64,000 nucleotides of DNA from Ligula intestinalis (GCA_036362985.1 JAYGXS010000004.1:49229587-49293586); one strand, 5' to 3'. Shown: positions 1 through 10,340, numbered from the stretch's first letter. Notes: generated by a model from the sequence alone, not told the origin. Made by a program: numbers and translations.

Positions 1-1445
1 ATCCGTGGTCTCAGTAAATGGAACTATTTTGCTTAAGACTTTGAATGCTACCTCCAAGTTAGGTCTGGTTCGCGAACCTGTTTATCTTGTGCTACTTTTT
101 AGGAAAGAATGCAATAGGGTGGAATTGCGGCGTGCCTATCTGAATTACTGCAATCCTCGTTCAATTATTGGGCATCCTGTGAACTAGTCAGTCTCATTGC
201 CACCTTCAGTGAAAATATTTACAGCAACATGAAACCCGAGCGGTTTCTTGTAAGAAGTTCTAATCTTGATAAAAAAGATAAGACAGACATTGGGAGATAC
301 TGTGAGACCGCTGTTCTAGCTGCTGCTAGCTGAGCCGGTTAGTTTTCATGATGTTCCCTACCGTCCTTCTACGTGCACGGCGATCTGTGACAGTAGACCT
401 AGTGAATTCAAGTCGATGTTTTTTTTTACTAACAAAGAAGACCGAGCATTGTAGCTCAAAGAACCACCACCACACCCTAGGAGCCCGACATGAACTGTGT
501 CCCAAACTGATCATATTTTTGCCGTTGCCAGTGAGACAATGGTGTCAAATACAAGAGATTTGTACTTTCTACAAAAGCCGCATTATCATTAGAGGTAATC
601 GTGAATGAAAAATGTGCAAAAGAAGGCCAGAAATACGTACCTTCTCGACGGGCAAAACAAGGAAGGCACCACCGCCAGCAGCCTCTGTGATTATAGCAAT
701 GTATTTTGGATTGACTGAACAATATGTTGAGTCCCAACTGCTCTTGGTAATTCGTATGTCGTCATAACAGAACTCCTTTTTGTTAGACTTGCCTATGATG
801 TGCTTGAATTTGCTTTTCCGGACAAACATTTTTTACAGCAACTGTTAAAAAGAAATGTCACAATATAAGATGGAATTATAGAGGAAAAACATTATGGTGC
901 AATAGTAAGCAGTAAAGGGAACCACAGAGCGCCTTAAATGTAAACCAATCGTCCTTAAAAGGTATTTGTTTTACCGTAGTAAACTGGTAGCTATAAACTT
1001 GGTGATTTTAATTACCGTCAGCTAATAGAGGTTTTGTGAAGGAACAATTTGAATGTTAATATGAGATTTTAAAAAAAGTACGAGTTATACAGCCAAAGCT
1101 AAGTTTCTGGTGCTAGAAGCAAATGCTAGCGACAAAGAGTACTGACAAAATATAATTTAGATACGAAAGGATGTGAGAGATGAGGATTAGTGTGGGTTAT
1201 AAAAAAACGCATGAGATGCAAATAGGACGAAAATAACCGCTGACGAATTAACTTTATTAATTCGTCAGTCTAGAGTCGTAGGGAATCCAAAAGGTTCTAA
1301 ACAAGCAAATGATTGCTATTCCTTTCAAACAACAAAATTAGAGTTATGTTTTTGGTCATCCCTCATTTCTTCTCACGTGGAGTCTGAATTGCGAAGGCAT
1401 GGCTTGTTACCGTTACCATTATCAATGACAATGCGCACTAAACGG
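1..1445. other. Unassigned stretch
   Basis: I see no recognisable gene, RNA or repeat apart from the short hairpin listed separately. Open frames are all under 90 codons, overlap on both strands and resemble no family I know. Composition is ordinary, moderately AT-rich intergenic DNA. Confidence 0.5.
1240..1268. repeat. Perfect 12-bp hairpin
   Basis: CTGACGAATTAA is followed after 5 nt by its exact reverse complement TTAATTCGTCAG. No flanking duplication or coding context was seen. It could be chance in AT-rich DNA or the remnant of a small inverted-repeat element. Confidence 0.6.
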
Positions 1446-1446
1446 G

Positions 1447-1735
1447 TGCCGTAGATGGGCTGGACCAACACGGAAGTCAGATCAAGGTACGACAAGCGTC
1501 ATTCGGGTTGCGCGCCCATCACAAATGCCGAAAATTGGGGCATTATGGTACGCATAGTGGTGGCTTCGGTCTCGCCAGTCCCCTGCACCCGATCCTGCCT
1601 CCGATCTTCTTGACTGTGCCTTGACACGGGGCTCAGGTGGTATGTGCTGTGCAAGTCTAATATCACTTTAAAATGATTTAAGTGCAAGTCACCGCCCCTG
1701 CACTATCCTTTTGGAACACACGGTGGACATAATAG
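1447..1735 (+). repeat. Dispersed repeat S, copy 1
   Basis: This block shares a colinear series of words with sequence at about 10085-10340, 42690-43070 and, inverted, 13225-13530. The shared parts are a GGACC segment near the start, a TTCGGGTTGCG-type box, a CATAACAAATGCCGAAAA-type box, a CTTCTTGACT box, a GCAAGTCTAATATCACTT-type box and an end near ACACGGTGGACAT. It is about 290 bp, noncoding and moderately GC-rich. A SINE or the 3' part of a longer element would fit; I saw no tRNA-like A or B box. Confidence 0.6.
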
Positions 1736-4040
1736 AAAACGACGGTCGAACTGTCGATTATCAAGGATAGCCCACGCGGTTGTTGTCATTTCTGAAAGAG
1801 CTAATCTCCAGCATCCGATAATAAAGGGCCTGGTCCAGCCAATGTTGTTGACTAGTGGCTTGGGTAGTCATCGGAAATGTTTCAATGGGTCGATACAGGC
1901 GTGCCTTATTATTGAAGAGGTTGCTACATCGATTAACTAGTGCAAACTATTAAAAACACCTGTGTTCAAGAACAAGTAAACAGAGCCTTTATCTCCTGTG
2001 GGTGCGTCGGTAGCGTCAGAAGTTGCAGGGATGGGCGCAAGCTATAGGAGCTCCTCGTAACAACCCCCAGTCAAGTGCGGTAATATGGTCCCAAGCATCT
2101 AAGGTCGAATTATCAACAGTTTTCGACATTATCTTTGGCAAGTGCACACCGGTAGTAGTTGGCAAGCCACAACCTGGGGGGTAAATCCCTTTATTAAGGG
2201 CATAAGCTTTTTCGCCCATGGGCATCGGACAGTTCACCTGTCCAGTTCAGGTTAAATTTGACAGCAATAATACGTGTAAACGACTTTTCAAAATAATTTC
2301 TCTCATATAATCGAAACTTTAGTAATGGGTTCGTATAGATGGGCTCTAATCGGCTAATCATGGGCGGTAAAGCTCTTCTTATCGGAGACTTCCTTTGCCT
2401 GACCGTTTGGAAAACATGCATGAGATAGCTTGGCTCAGCAATATTTTTTCAATTAATTTTTGTTCGGTAACGGAAACGACCGTAGTCGCAATAAAGGACC
2501 TGGACTGATGGTTCCAAATGTCCGCATTGAGGTTAACCTACATCAAAATCATATCTCAAACATGTGCATTTATTCCAATTACAGCTAATGAACATTCCTT
2601 AAGATATATCTAAAGGGGTGTTCATTAGCTGTCGTATAGGACATTTTTGAATTAACCAAACGCAGTCGGCATTAGAGTTGACGGAGCATCCTATGATGGA
2701 TTAGAAACCGAGTATCGAGACGGAAACTGTGACAGACTGAATCAGAATTCTTACATAAAATCAAACTTGGATTATATATGCTGTGCGGGCCACTAAGTCG
2801 AAATCTGGTACTGTAGCCAAGGTCATATAGCATAATAAAACTTGCACTGGTCTTTTGCAAACTGGTAAGGAAAACTGTTAAAGTGGCATTTTGGGACGAA
2901 CCAAGATAAGCTATTGGATTTGGACTGAAATTGCATTATATTCTACACAAAAACAAAATGCTATTCAGGATAGAAGGATCAAAACAGAAATGTATGATGT
3001 AATTGATTCGAAAATGGCACATTTAAAAACGTATGGCTACAATCTAGTTATACGAACCAGTTTTCAAGTTCAATGATCAGGAATCTGAAATGTGCCTAAT
3101 AAATGAAAGAGGAGGTGCACATATGTATAGAAGTGTGGGAAATAGAATATCATTTTAAGTAATTTCACCGTGACGGCTTTACAAATAACCATTAACGAAC
3201 ACAACGCAACGCGAAACCAAGTTTCGTTCCGAAATGCCGCGCTTATGAGCCTTGCGAAATTGATTAATTCAAATCCAAAAGCCTAAAATTTGCGTTTGTA
3301 TATTTTAAAAGCAGAAATACGTGTGGCTTGCCAACCCAGAGATATTGAGTGCAGTTATTATCAGTTTTTGCTAGTTTTTTGCCATTAATGTGGAAGTTGG
3401 GATAAAAAATCAAGGCTTTGCATGAAAGTGACAGAATTTGAAATATTTTATGTTCGACTTCACGATGATACTCAAAGATTCCAAAACTTCCAATTTTCTA
3501 CAATTTATGCGGAAGGACATGGTACACATGCAAGCAGCTTTTTAATATAGAATAAATACCCCCCTCAACAGCACTAGCCATGGCTGGCCACGCCTGATAC
3601 GACGACGTGGCAAACCGGCATGGCTATGGCGTGGTATTTTGACCGATCGCACCGTTTGGCCACGCCATGATTAAAATTTTTCAAAAGGAATTTGCTTTAT
3701 GTAGGTTTCGAGGTCACCAGTATTTTTTTGGGTTATCGCAGTACGTGTAGCTTACCGAACCCTCTTAGCGTCAACTGCAGCGACGCATCAGCGAATAAGT
3801 CTAACTGAAGCCACGCATAAACAAATAAGTGTGTGTCTTCAACCGTCGATGTCGACTTAGTACACCAAGTGCACTTATATGTTGGTACAGCAGGTGGCGG
3901 CCTCAGGGGTTAGCTTTAAATTGATAGATGACGTACTTGGCGGCTCCCCATTCTTCACTTCTCCCGGAGTCTCGAAGACTAAACGGGGTCCGGCGTAGGC
4001 TACTTTTTCCAATGCAAGTTGAAAGTTCCACTTATTTAGT
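1736..4040. other. Unassigned stretch
   Basis: No gene was recognised. It holds the short inverted repeat at 2581-2632 and, around 3585-3665, loosely repeated GGCCACGCC and ATGGC words that form weak inverted repeats. The open frames are short and unlike any known family. Confidence 0.45.
2581..2632. repeat. 14-bp perfect inverted repeat, 24-nt loop
   Basis: ACAGCTAATGAACA at the left is exactly complemented by TGTTCATTAGCTGT at the right. The whole unit is 52 bp. It may be a stem-loop or the joined ends of a deleted DNA transposon; no target duplication is obvious. Confidence 0.6.
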
Positions 4041-4044
4041 TCTT

Positions 4045-4160
4045 AGTGACAATTGACTTTGCCAACAAGCGAGACGGTTTCCACGAACACCATTGTTGAT
4101 TTTAAAAGAAGGCTTGATATTTTTTATTTGACAAAAGGTGACTATCACAACATAATTTCT
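4045..4160 (+). pseudogene. LINE ORF2 C-terminal remnant
   Basis: The reading frame starting near 4053 contains LPTSETVSTNTIVDFKRRLD. This resembles the last segment of non-LTR retrotransposon ORF2 proteins, typically W-N-x-LP-x-x-VV...S-V-x-x-FKRRLD. Upstream sequence in this frame has stops and no RT is visible, so this is only a terminal scrap. The rest of the 113-codon frame looks non-coding. It points the opposite way from the LINE fragments at 4.7-6.1 kb, so it is probably an independent insertion. Confidence 0.45.
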
Positions 4161-4738
4161 GATTGCCAGCATAATAAAACCATTTTCCTGGCTCTAGACT
4201 GCTTTCATACTGTTTCGCACTGTTCCACGAAAACTCATCCGAATGTGTGTCATGTTACCACATATTGCTATAACTTCGTAATGACTGTGACAACGATATG
4301 GTTTACTTTGCATTTACAGGGTCTCAAGGGCATTTCTTGTATGTTACCATTCAATTATACATACCTTTGTTGTGGAAAATGCATTCGACTGTGAGCTCCC
4401 CGAGTGCTTACCTGCTTCGAAAAAAAACCGAGTGTAAGTGCTGACTATCGGTTAGTGAGTTAAAGATCCGTAAACGATAACTCAGATAACTCGCAGCTGA
4501 CGCAACTTTCATCTCTTGTAAGAATATGGACCACATCGAACTTAAATGTGCGGCAAGGTCTGATCATCAAGGCGAAAAAGAGACAAAAGCCTGCTTCCAA
4601 TATCCTGACCCACGGTAATTTCAGTTCCGTTAGTTGGCATCTACTTGAGTAGGAAGTATTTGAAAATGTCGGATGAAGCAGTTATCGTCAGAAACATCTT
4701 CGGACATTTTCAACTTTTGTGTAAGTGTGATCAAAAGG
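4161..4738. other. Unassigned stretch
   Basis: Lies between two oppositely oriented LINE remnants. Read on the minus strand it should hold the end of the RT domain if the LINE at 4739-5200 were intact, but no YADD motif or thumb sequence can be made out. Confidence 0.4.
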
Positions 4739-5200
4739 TTATTCATTCATGTATACCTCAAACAGAATATAACCTAGAACGCTCCCGTGGAACCCCTCTG
4801 TGAATGATTTTCGCTTGCGATTTGGCATGTCTATGCACACACGCTGTCGCTTGTCTGTAAGCAAATCGGGTAACCATTTGAGTAGATTGTTAGTCATGCC
4901 TATTTGATGCAGTTTCGAGACCAACCGTCTACGTGGAACCCTATCGATGGATTTTTGGAAGTCAATGTAAATTTGGCTGACAGTGAAATCAATTTCTAGT
5001 AAATTCGTCCAGTTTTCCATCGATGTTAGCACGCTAGTTAGACAGCATCGACCACTTCTACATCCATGTTGATGCGCACTTACCAAGTTGTTCTCATCAA
5101 TATGCTTCCTCAGTTCCGTTTTCATCACTTTATCAATTAGCTTGTGGCAAATGTTTGTTTAACGTTAGTGAGGAATGTATCGTCCTTGTCCGTGCGTTGT
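4739..5200 (-). pseudogene. Non-LTR (LINE) reverse transcriptase fragment
   Basis: The minus-strand frame reads ICHKLIDKVMKTELRKHI, then NNLVSAHQHGCRSGRCCLTS, then IYIDFQKSIDRVPRRRLVSK, and ends at GSVLGYILFEVYMNE. These match RT block 1-2, motif A (the YIDFxKAFDxVPHxxL type) and motif B (the PQGSVLGPxLFxxYxND type) of Jockey/CR1-type LINEs. The D of motif A is kept. The P and Q of motif B are altered and the YADD motif C is missing. About 150 codons survive of an RT that is normally over 250 residues. The frame continues upstream of the first methionine to near 5200, so that methionine is not a true start. It is a dead, truncated copy; CR1/Jockey placement is by resemblance only. Confidence 0.8.
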
Positions 5201-5360
5201 CCTCCGACCTGTATACCAGAGCAATATTGAGGTCCGATTTGTTCCACATTCTCAATTTAGAGCTAAGTATTTTACAGGAAGCCTACTTGTTTGTTGACGA
5301 ATAAGCCTGGACGCAATCAATTCCATATTTTATGAAAATTTCTATCCACCCAGCTCTATG

Positions 5361-5515
5361 TCAATTTAGATCCATTGCGATAAGCTTAAACGCTTCCAGC
5401 CTGAGTTCTGCATATGCTATCTGCTGATTAAGCCATGTTTCAGCTGGAGTTATGAGATCATATTGAAAAGGGCCCACGAGCAGTTTGATTTCATTCGTTT
5501 CAATCAAAAGCCCTG
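5361..5515 (-). pseudogene. LINE endonuclease fragment
   Basis: Part of the minus-strand frame reads LIETNEIKLLV followed by ITPAETWLNQQIAYAELRLE. This matches the early part of apurinic-type LINE endonucleases, where NARSLRNK...ELxxLV precedes the E of the conserved TETWL motif. That catalytic E is present in AETWL. The fragment lies upstream, in minus-strand terms, of the RT fragment at 4739-5200, the natural EN-RT order. About 150-200 bp of poorly readable sequence separates them, far less than in a full element, so there has been an internal deletion. Confidence 0.65.
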
Positions 5516-5619
5516 CGCATTTGTTTTTTGTTTTGTTGTGTTTGTTTGTTTTGTTTTTACTGGATGTTTTATACGATACATCTAGTCCAATTTCTAGGTT
5601 CAGAACTACACGCATTCAG

Positions 5620-6140
5620 TAGGATTAATAACTAATGTGGCCACTCTACCTATGAAAGAGTGCTCCGTTTTTATGATTTTTGTCTGGTATTTTTGAGTTC
5701 GTCTCCCCTTCCCTCTGACGTCTTTTGAATTTGTTGACTAGTAACCGCTCCATCCTCCGATCGGTGGAAGAGTAGTACTGTCTGAAACAACAAACTCCAA
5801 GGTATTCGCTCCACCTTCGGGATTTTCGAGACAATCTTACATCCAGCACTCTTAGTCGAACCTACTCTGAGGCACAACTAGCCAAAGATTCTAATCAGAA
5901 GATACTTTGGACCTCAATCATCATACCGGGTTCTTGTGTATCGTTAGTTGAATTTTGGGATGTCGAAAGATCCTGTTTTATTCGAGCTAACTGCATTATT
6001 TATGCCGATGCAAACTGCACTTCATGCGGTCAGTGGCGCACCTCTTTTGAAAATTTTGTCGATTTGTGCTTCAGTGGTTCCCATATGACTCTCCTTCGAT
6101 TAAGTTCGGACTTCTATCGATAAAAAGGAAACCTGCTGTA
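5620..6140 (-). pseudogene. Probable LINE ORF1 remnant
   Basis: Minus-strand frames carry RLVVPQSRFD-like sequence, then DRRMERLLVNKFKRRQREGE. This resembles the end of ORF1 proteins of flatworm and vertebrate CR1-like LINEs, with a hydrophobic PxSRF block followed by an RLLxxxxxRRxxGE block. Several stops and frame changes interrupt it. Its position, directly upstream of the endonuclease piece on the same strand, supports one decayed LINE running from about 6.1 to 4.7 kb. The 76-codon minus frame at 6226-6456 may be more of it but is not diagnostic. Confidence 0.4.
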
Positions 6141-6930
6141 CGCTGGGACTTGTTGGCTGGTTTGATCGTCTTAACCTTCTTTGATTTCTGAAAACTATCC
6201 ATTTCATCCTTTTTAATGGTTTATCCTAAACCTGTAGACGCGCTGCCCATTTTCTCATTGGTTGCTGCGGTTGAGAAAGCTGTTGTTGTTTATGGTTTCT
6301 GTATTCTTCGGCATTTATCGTCACCACTCTCCTGTCTTCGAGTAAAAGCTCTGGAAGTTTGTTCAACTTTTCGATCTCAGTTTTAGACCATCCGCCCCTT
6401 TTCCATGTCCAATAATTGCTGGCAGAATTTAATTCCTGTAATACGGAGTTCGGCATCGCAATTGCCGTGCAGTCAGCTTAGTAGACCTTTGGCGCGTCTA
6501 GCACGATGCGCTTCTGCAGGCATTTGAATTACGACTAAGGCTAATTTTATCATTTAAATCAGACATGACAGCTTTACCATCCGAACACTTTTGCAGTCAC
6601 TCCGTGGAAGAAGAAGAATCGGTCTTTCTTTGTTCGTAAGCCACATACACTCACAAGTTACATATGGCAGTAAAAGTCGGAGAAAATAATTGGGCATAAA
6701 GACGCGATTTGGTGATGGTACGATATTCAGAGTAGTTTATGTAAATACTCTAACAAATAAGATACCAAAATATTACTTTAAGGAAGATAAAGAAGTGCGA
6801 CCAGAGAAACACGCATGTCGACTACCTTGTGTAACCGGTGGAGATCTTGGGTTAGGGTTGAAGAGCAGGGTAACCAGTTATACATGGAGGCTGGGAGCTC
6901 GTAAGAGATATTGTAGTGGGTGTAGAAGGC
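6141..6930. other. Unassigned stretch
   Basis: No family was recognised. The open frames that run through the N gap are artefacts of the unknown bases. Confidence 0.4.
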
Positions 6931-7404
6931 TGTTGCTAATATTGAGCCTTTTTCAACTGCCCCAACANNNNNNNNNNNNNNNNNNNNNNNNNNNNNNNNN
7001 NNNNNNNNNNNNNNNNNNNNNNNNNNNNNNNNNNNNNNNNNNNNNNNNNNNNNNNNNNNNNNNNNNNNNNNNNNNNNNNNNNNNNNNNNNNNNNNNNNNN
7101 NNNNNNNNNNNNNNNNNNNNNNNNNNNNNNNNNNNNNNNNNNNNNNNNNNNNNNNNNNNNNNNNNNNNNNNNNNNNNNNNNNNNNNNNNNNNNNNNNNNN
7201 NNNNNNNNNNNNNNNNNNNNNNNNNNNNNNNNNNNNNNNNNNNNNNNNNNNNNNNNNNNNNNNNNNNNNNNNNNNNNNNNNNNNNNNNNNNNNNNNNNNN
7301 NNNNNNNNNNNNNNNNNNNNNNNNNNNNNNNNNNNNNNNNNNNNNNNNNNNNNNNNNNNNNNNNNNNTGTTGGGGCAGTTGAAAAAGGCTCAATATTAGC
7401 AACA
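6931..7404. repeat. 37-bp perfect inverted repeat bracketing an assembly gap
   Basis: Positions 6931-6967, starting TGTTGCTAATATTGAG, are the exact reverse complement of 7368-7404. Between them lie exactly 400 N. The flanks diverge immediately outside the 37 bp. Either the gap hides the loop of a long palindromic element, or the assembler folded one end back on itself. Confidence 0.9.
6968..7367. other. Assembly gap (400 N)
   Basis: 400 consecutive N bases, a round number that suggests a size estimate or placeholder. Any protein read through it is meaningless. Confidence 0.99.
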
Positions 7405-7514
7405 ATATTTTCAAATTTTTGTGTCTGGACTGTTTCGCTCTCATATGGCGAACACACGCCTTCTCTACAATATCTGCACATTTGCTAACCGGCATGAAGA
7501 TTGTTTAACATATA

Positions 7515-7668
7515 TTCTACTGAAGAAGAAGTTACGATCACTGGAACAAGGACTTTATTTTTCTGACGTTTTGGATTCCGTCGGGAATCCTTAGTCATAG
7601 GTATTCGTAAACAGGTCTGAAAATAAAGTCCTTGTTCCATTGATCGCATCTTCTTCTTCAGAACTGCT
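7515..7668 (-). mobile_element. PLE terminal hairpin without internal region
   Basis: The left arm (about 7519-7562, with GAAGAAGAAGTTACGATCAC and AACAAGGACTTTATTTT) is matched by an inverted right arm (about 7617-7664, AAAATAAAGTCCTTGTT and CGCATCTTCTTCTTC). Between them is a GACGTTTTGGATTCCGTCGG segment also found at 24.15 kb and 41.01 kb, where it belongs to PLE tails. On the minus strand it gives a 7-bp GGATTCC/GGAATCC stem followed by AAAACGTC, a decayed hammerhead-like arrangement. The coding part of the element is absent. Confidence 0.6.
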
Positions 7669-7689
7669 GCCTGGAACTCGTATATTTTC

Positions 7690-7955
7690 CTCGATTGGCA
7701 ATAGATTCTACTTTAGCCTTTTCGATTCATTCGGATTGCGTTTTTGATGGTTCTGCATAGAATTAATGAGATCTACTTCTTTAGTTCTCAGGGACATTAA
7801 AACTTTCCTCCATGGTGAACCCAACTGCTTAATGCGATTTATTCCTCCGTCCCGTCATATTAAATAATGTTGAAAACTTACATTTCGCGCGAATTTTCTG
7901 CATATTTTGCCGTTTATATTTTCTTCCTCGTGTCTTGCCTCTACCAAAAAACCTG
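7690..7955. other. Unassigned stretch before the Gypsy gag
   Basis: If the Gypsy element were complete, its 5' LTR and leader should lie here. I could not identify LTR ends or a primer-binding site. Confidence 0.4.
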
Positions 7956-7959
7956 ATTA

Positions 7960-8590
7960 CAATGATCACTTTCTTCAAGCCGTTAAATTCACCCTCCCCG
8001 ACTTCTGGCAAAATTTATCAGAGCTTAACTTCATCCGCATCGAATTAGCATTTTATTCAACTTATGTTACAAAGGAACTGGTACATTATCACCAACAAGT
8101 GGAAGTTTTTCCACCTAGTGTTATTCCTAATGTCCCCCGGCCAATACTTCCTATTCAAAATTGAAAGCCGAAATACTTCGACTTAATGCTGTTTCTAAAA
8201 GCCAGCTGGTTGAAATAGCGGACCGGATATTAGACATGCAGTTGTTCCAGCTGTCATCTATGGCCCAGATTTCCACACACTCTTCGAGAGTAAACGAGCA
8301 CTTAGTAAAACAGGTTTCAGCCAGGGCGGAAGAGTTGGCCTCTCTGAAGCTACTTTTTACCCGTTTTGCTGCCCGTCGCTCATCCAACTGTCGTTGCTCT
8401 CGTTCGCGACCGAGAATAGCCGGGGTGTGCTGGTACGATACAGATTTTGGTGCAAAGGCGCGCCAATTTTCTTCTTTATGCTCTTTCATTTCGAAGCCGG
8501 GGAATCTACCAGCCAGAAAATCAACGCAGTCATTTTCTTTGGTTCTCCCGGCACTGGTCGCACCTTTTACGTCTGTGACAGCATGACACG
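7960..8590 (+). pseudogene. gag: Ty3/Gypsy gag remnant
   Basis: The first frame (about 7965-8150) contains FTLPDFWQNLSELNFIRIEL and then VEVFPPSVIPNV, the N-terminal gag block of flatworm Gypsy elements in which a PDFW...P-x-LWFxxIE motif starts the capsid region. After a frame change near 8160 the second frame reads KAEILRLNAVSKSQLVEIAD, then DMQLFQLSSMAQIST, an RSRPR basic tract and GVCWYDTDFGAKARQF. The last resembles the nucleocapsid-like CWYHxxFGxxARxC knuckle of this family. The middle of the capsid, between the LRLNAVS and LVEIAD blocks, is deleted. Gag normally packages element RNA in virus-like particles; this copy cannot, because of the frameshift and deletion. Confidence 0.8.
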
Positions 8591-8865
8591 CAGACATTTT
8601 CTTGTGGACCCCTGAGTCTACTTGAGTGTCATATCCTGAATTTCAGCTGGTTGTAACTTCCCCAGTCCGGTATTCACCTTTACGATGTAAACTGTTTCCC
8701 AATTCCGACTTTTGGTACCCGGTCCCTCACCCTTGACATTGGTCTTCGGCGGTCGAGTTCCTGGATCTTAGTTATTGATGATGTCCTTAATGCAATCCTA
8801 AGTTCGAACTTCCTAGCTGAATTTGAACAACTGGGTGACTACCTGCTGGTAAGTCCAACCTTTCG
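8560..8865 (+). pseudogene. Ty3/Gypsy aspartic protease remnant
   Basis: Across two frames the sequence reads SMTRRHFLVDP (consensus FLVDTGA, with the active-site TGA lost), then FGTRSLTLDIGLRRSSSWIL and VIDDVLNAILSSNFLAEFEQ. This is the conserved GxRxLxLxLGLRRxFxWxFxIADVxxPILGADFL region of flatworm Gypsy proteases. It follows gag directly, in the order expected for gag-pol. Stops and a frameshift near 8620 make it a pseudogene. Confidence 0.75.
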
Positions 8866-9170
8866 TGGTTCCAATGAGACTCCTGACAATTTTATGCATC
8901 GTCTACGGCAATTTACGCGCTCGCTTTTCCCGGTCCGGCCTCGTACTCCGCCGACTGAATTTTATGCCAGAAAGGCCTGACCAACAGCACCCATGTGTTT
9001 GTGCGATGCGACCGAGTGCGCAAATCCCTGAAACAACCTTTCGAAGGGCCGTTCCGTGTTCCTTCACTCAACGCCAAGAACAATCGGGTCCTCCGTAGTG
9101 ACAACGAGACAGAATATGGTTGAACTATGACCGATCAGAAAATTAAATTGCCCAAGGTCGCTGTGCGCTG
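8866..9170 (+). pseudogene. Ty3/Gypsy integrase C-terminal remnant
   Basis: The frame after the protease reads FMHRLRQFTRSLFPVRPRTP, matching the post-catalytic part of flatworm Gypsy integrase (LRxFMxxLxPxPPR). A second frame gives HPCVCAMRP, and the correct frame a THVFVRCDRVRKSLKQPFEG-like block, the usual THVFVRxDxVRxPLxPPYxGPF motif. Reverse transcriptase, RNase H and the integrase DDE core, normally about 2.5 kb, are missing between the protease and this segment. The element was therefore deleted internally and later mutated. Confidence 0.7.
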
Positions 9171-9407
9171 ATAGGATACCATCTGTGAGCCTTTTTTGCA
9201 TATTAAACCGTTGTAGAATGATTGTTTCTATTTTATTTCTTGCATTGATAAATTCTGATGATTAATTTCCTGCAGAGTTTCCTTTCGTACATTGAAGCTT
9301 ATCCAATTAAGTGAAACTCAAATATTGGTGTGCACCAAATGCAACCTAAAAACCAATTGCAGAATGTGGATGATCTCATTATTTATTTACTGTTGCTTTC
9401 AGTAAAA
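9171..9407. other. Unassigned stretch downstream of Gypsy
   Basis: AT-rich sequence after the integrase tail, where a polypurine tract and 3' LTR would be expected. Neither is identifiable. Confidence 0.4.
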
Positions 9408-9490
9408 ACGCATTTTAGGGTTGGCGTTAGTTTTAAGGTAAGGGTTAGTTTTAGAGTTGAGGTTAAATTTAGGGTTTAGGGCTAGGGCTT
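9408..9490 (+). repeat. Degenerate TTAGGG-like tract
   Basis: Within about 80 bp the words TTTTAGGGTT, AAGGTAAGGGTTAG, TTAGGGTTTAGGG and CTAGGGC recur with loose 6-7 bp spacing. This is a decayed TTAGGG-type array. TTAGGG is the usual animal telomere repeat, so it may be an interstitial telomeric remnant, but simple-sequence drift is equally possible. Confidence 0.45.
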
Positions 9491-9671
9491 GTGTTGCGGG
9501 CATTTGTATCGCATCAAATAATAGGAGAATCTTTTCATTTCTACTTATGTCTTTTCGGGATAATGCCAAATATAATATTTTCCCGGATTTCGTAGGCTTT
9601 CTTACCAGCATAAAAGCAACCAATCAGCGCACGTTATTTTACTCTAAAAGTAGAGAAATAGCCCTTCTTGA

Positions 9672-9748
9672 CAGAATACCGGCGGAACACGTGTCTGGGC
9701 CTTTTAGCTAGTACCTTGGCTGTTAGTATGGTAAGTTATAGCATAAAT
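9672..9748 (+). ncRNA. Truncated hammerhead ribozyme (retrozyme family)
   Basis: The sequence GAATACCGGCGGAACACGTG, then TCTGGGCC and TTTTAGC, matches the 3' half of the hammerheads at 26.8 and 27.1 kb. It has the stem II strand CCGGC, helix III ACACGTGT, cleavage-site C and helix I strand TGGG. The core GAAA is mutated to GGAA, and the upstream CTGATGA box is absent, so it should be inactive. It then continues with GTACC and a CTGTTAGTATGGTAA tail shared with the other copies. Confidence 0.7.
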
Positions 9749-10084
9749 TTATACAAATAAATTCTTTCTGTCGGCAGCAAGTAGATATTTCGCGTGGTTG
9801 ACGGATTTCAACCCGAATATACACTAGCAATTTCGGTCTATGCCCATAGACCTTACATCTACTGGTATATACCACGAACAGCGATTAATTTCTCAGGAGA
9901 TTAAAAAGCTGAAGTAGACGTTGTATTTGTGGATGGGCCTGAAACTGGAGTGAGAGACCTCGGGCGGCAAGTAATGGAAGAACTTCGACGGTTATAGACA
10001 CAAATAGCATGAAGCCAGTAATTTCAAGGATGAGAGCATCTAAGCGTCTTACTTTGTCCTTAATGGCAATTGTAGGTTTGCATG
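9749..10084. other. Unassigned stretch
   Basis: No feature recognised. The short open frame on the minus strand extends into repeat S and is not convincing. Confidence 0.4.
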
Positions 10085-10340
10085 GAATGCGCTGCCATAA
10101 CAACTGCCGAACATAGGGAGAGGGGGCGTTGTGGTACGTACGGAGCGGTCTCGGTCGTGCCCACCACCTGCGCCTGATCTCAGTCCCGATCATCCTGACT
10201 CTGTCTTGGCACCGGAAAGAGGTGGGTGAGGGAATAAAAAGTGCACTAGATGCAGCGCAAATCTACTATCACTTACAATTAATTCACGCACAAAAAATCG
10301 TCCCTGCACCAACCCGTTTCTAGCATACGGTGGACATTCG
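10085..10340 (+). repeat. Dispersed repeat S, copy 2
   Basis: Shares colinear boxes with the copies at 1.45, 13.2 and 42.7 kb: GCGCTGCCATAACAACTGCC, a CCCGATCATCCTGACT box, GATGCAGCGCAAATCTACTA, and an end at CATACGGTGGACATTCG. This copy lacks the first part seen in copies 1 and 4. Confidence 0.6.

Noticed and set aside
6690..7495. Open frames of 180-230 codons around 7 kb
   Set aside because: They consist mainly of unknown residues from the 400-N gap.
8151..8597. 148-codon minus-strand frame opposite the Gypsy gag
   Set aside because: The plus strand has clear gag homology; the minus frame is its shadow.
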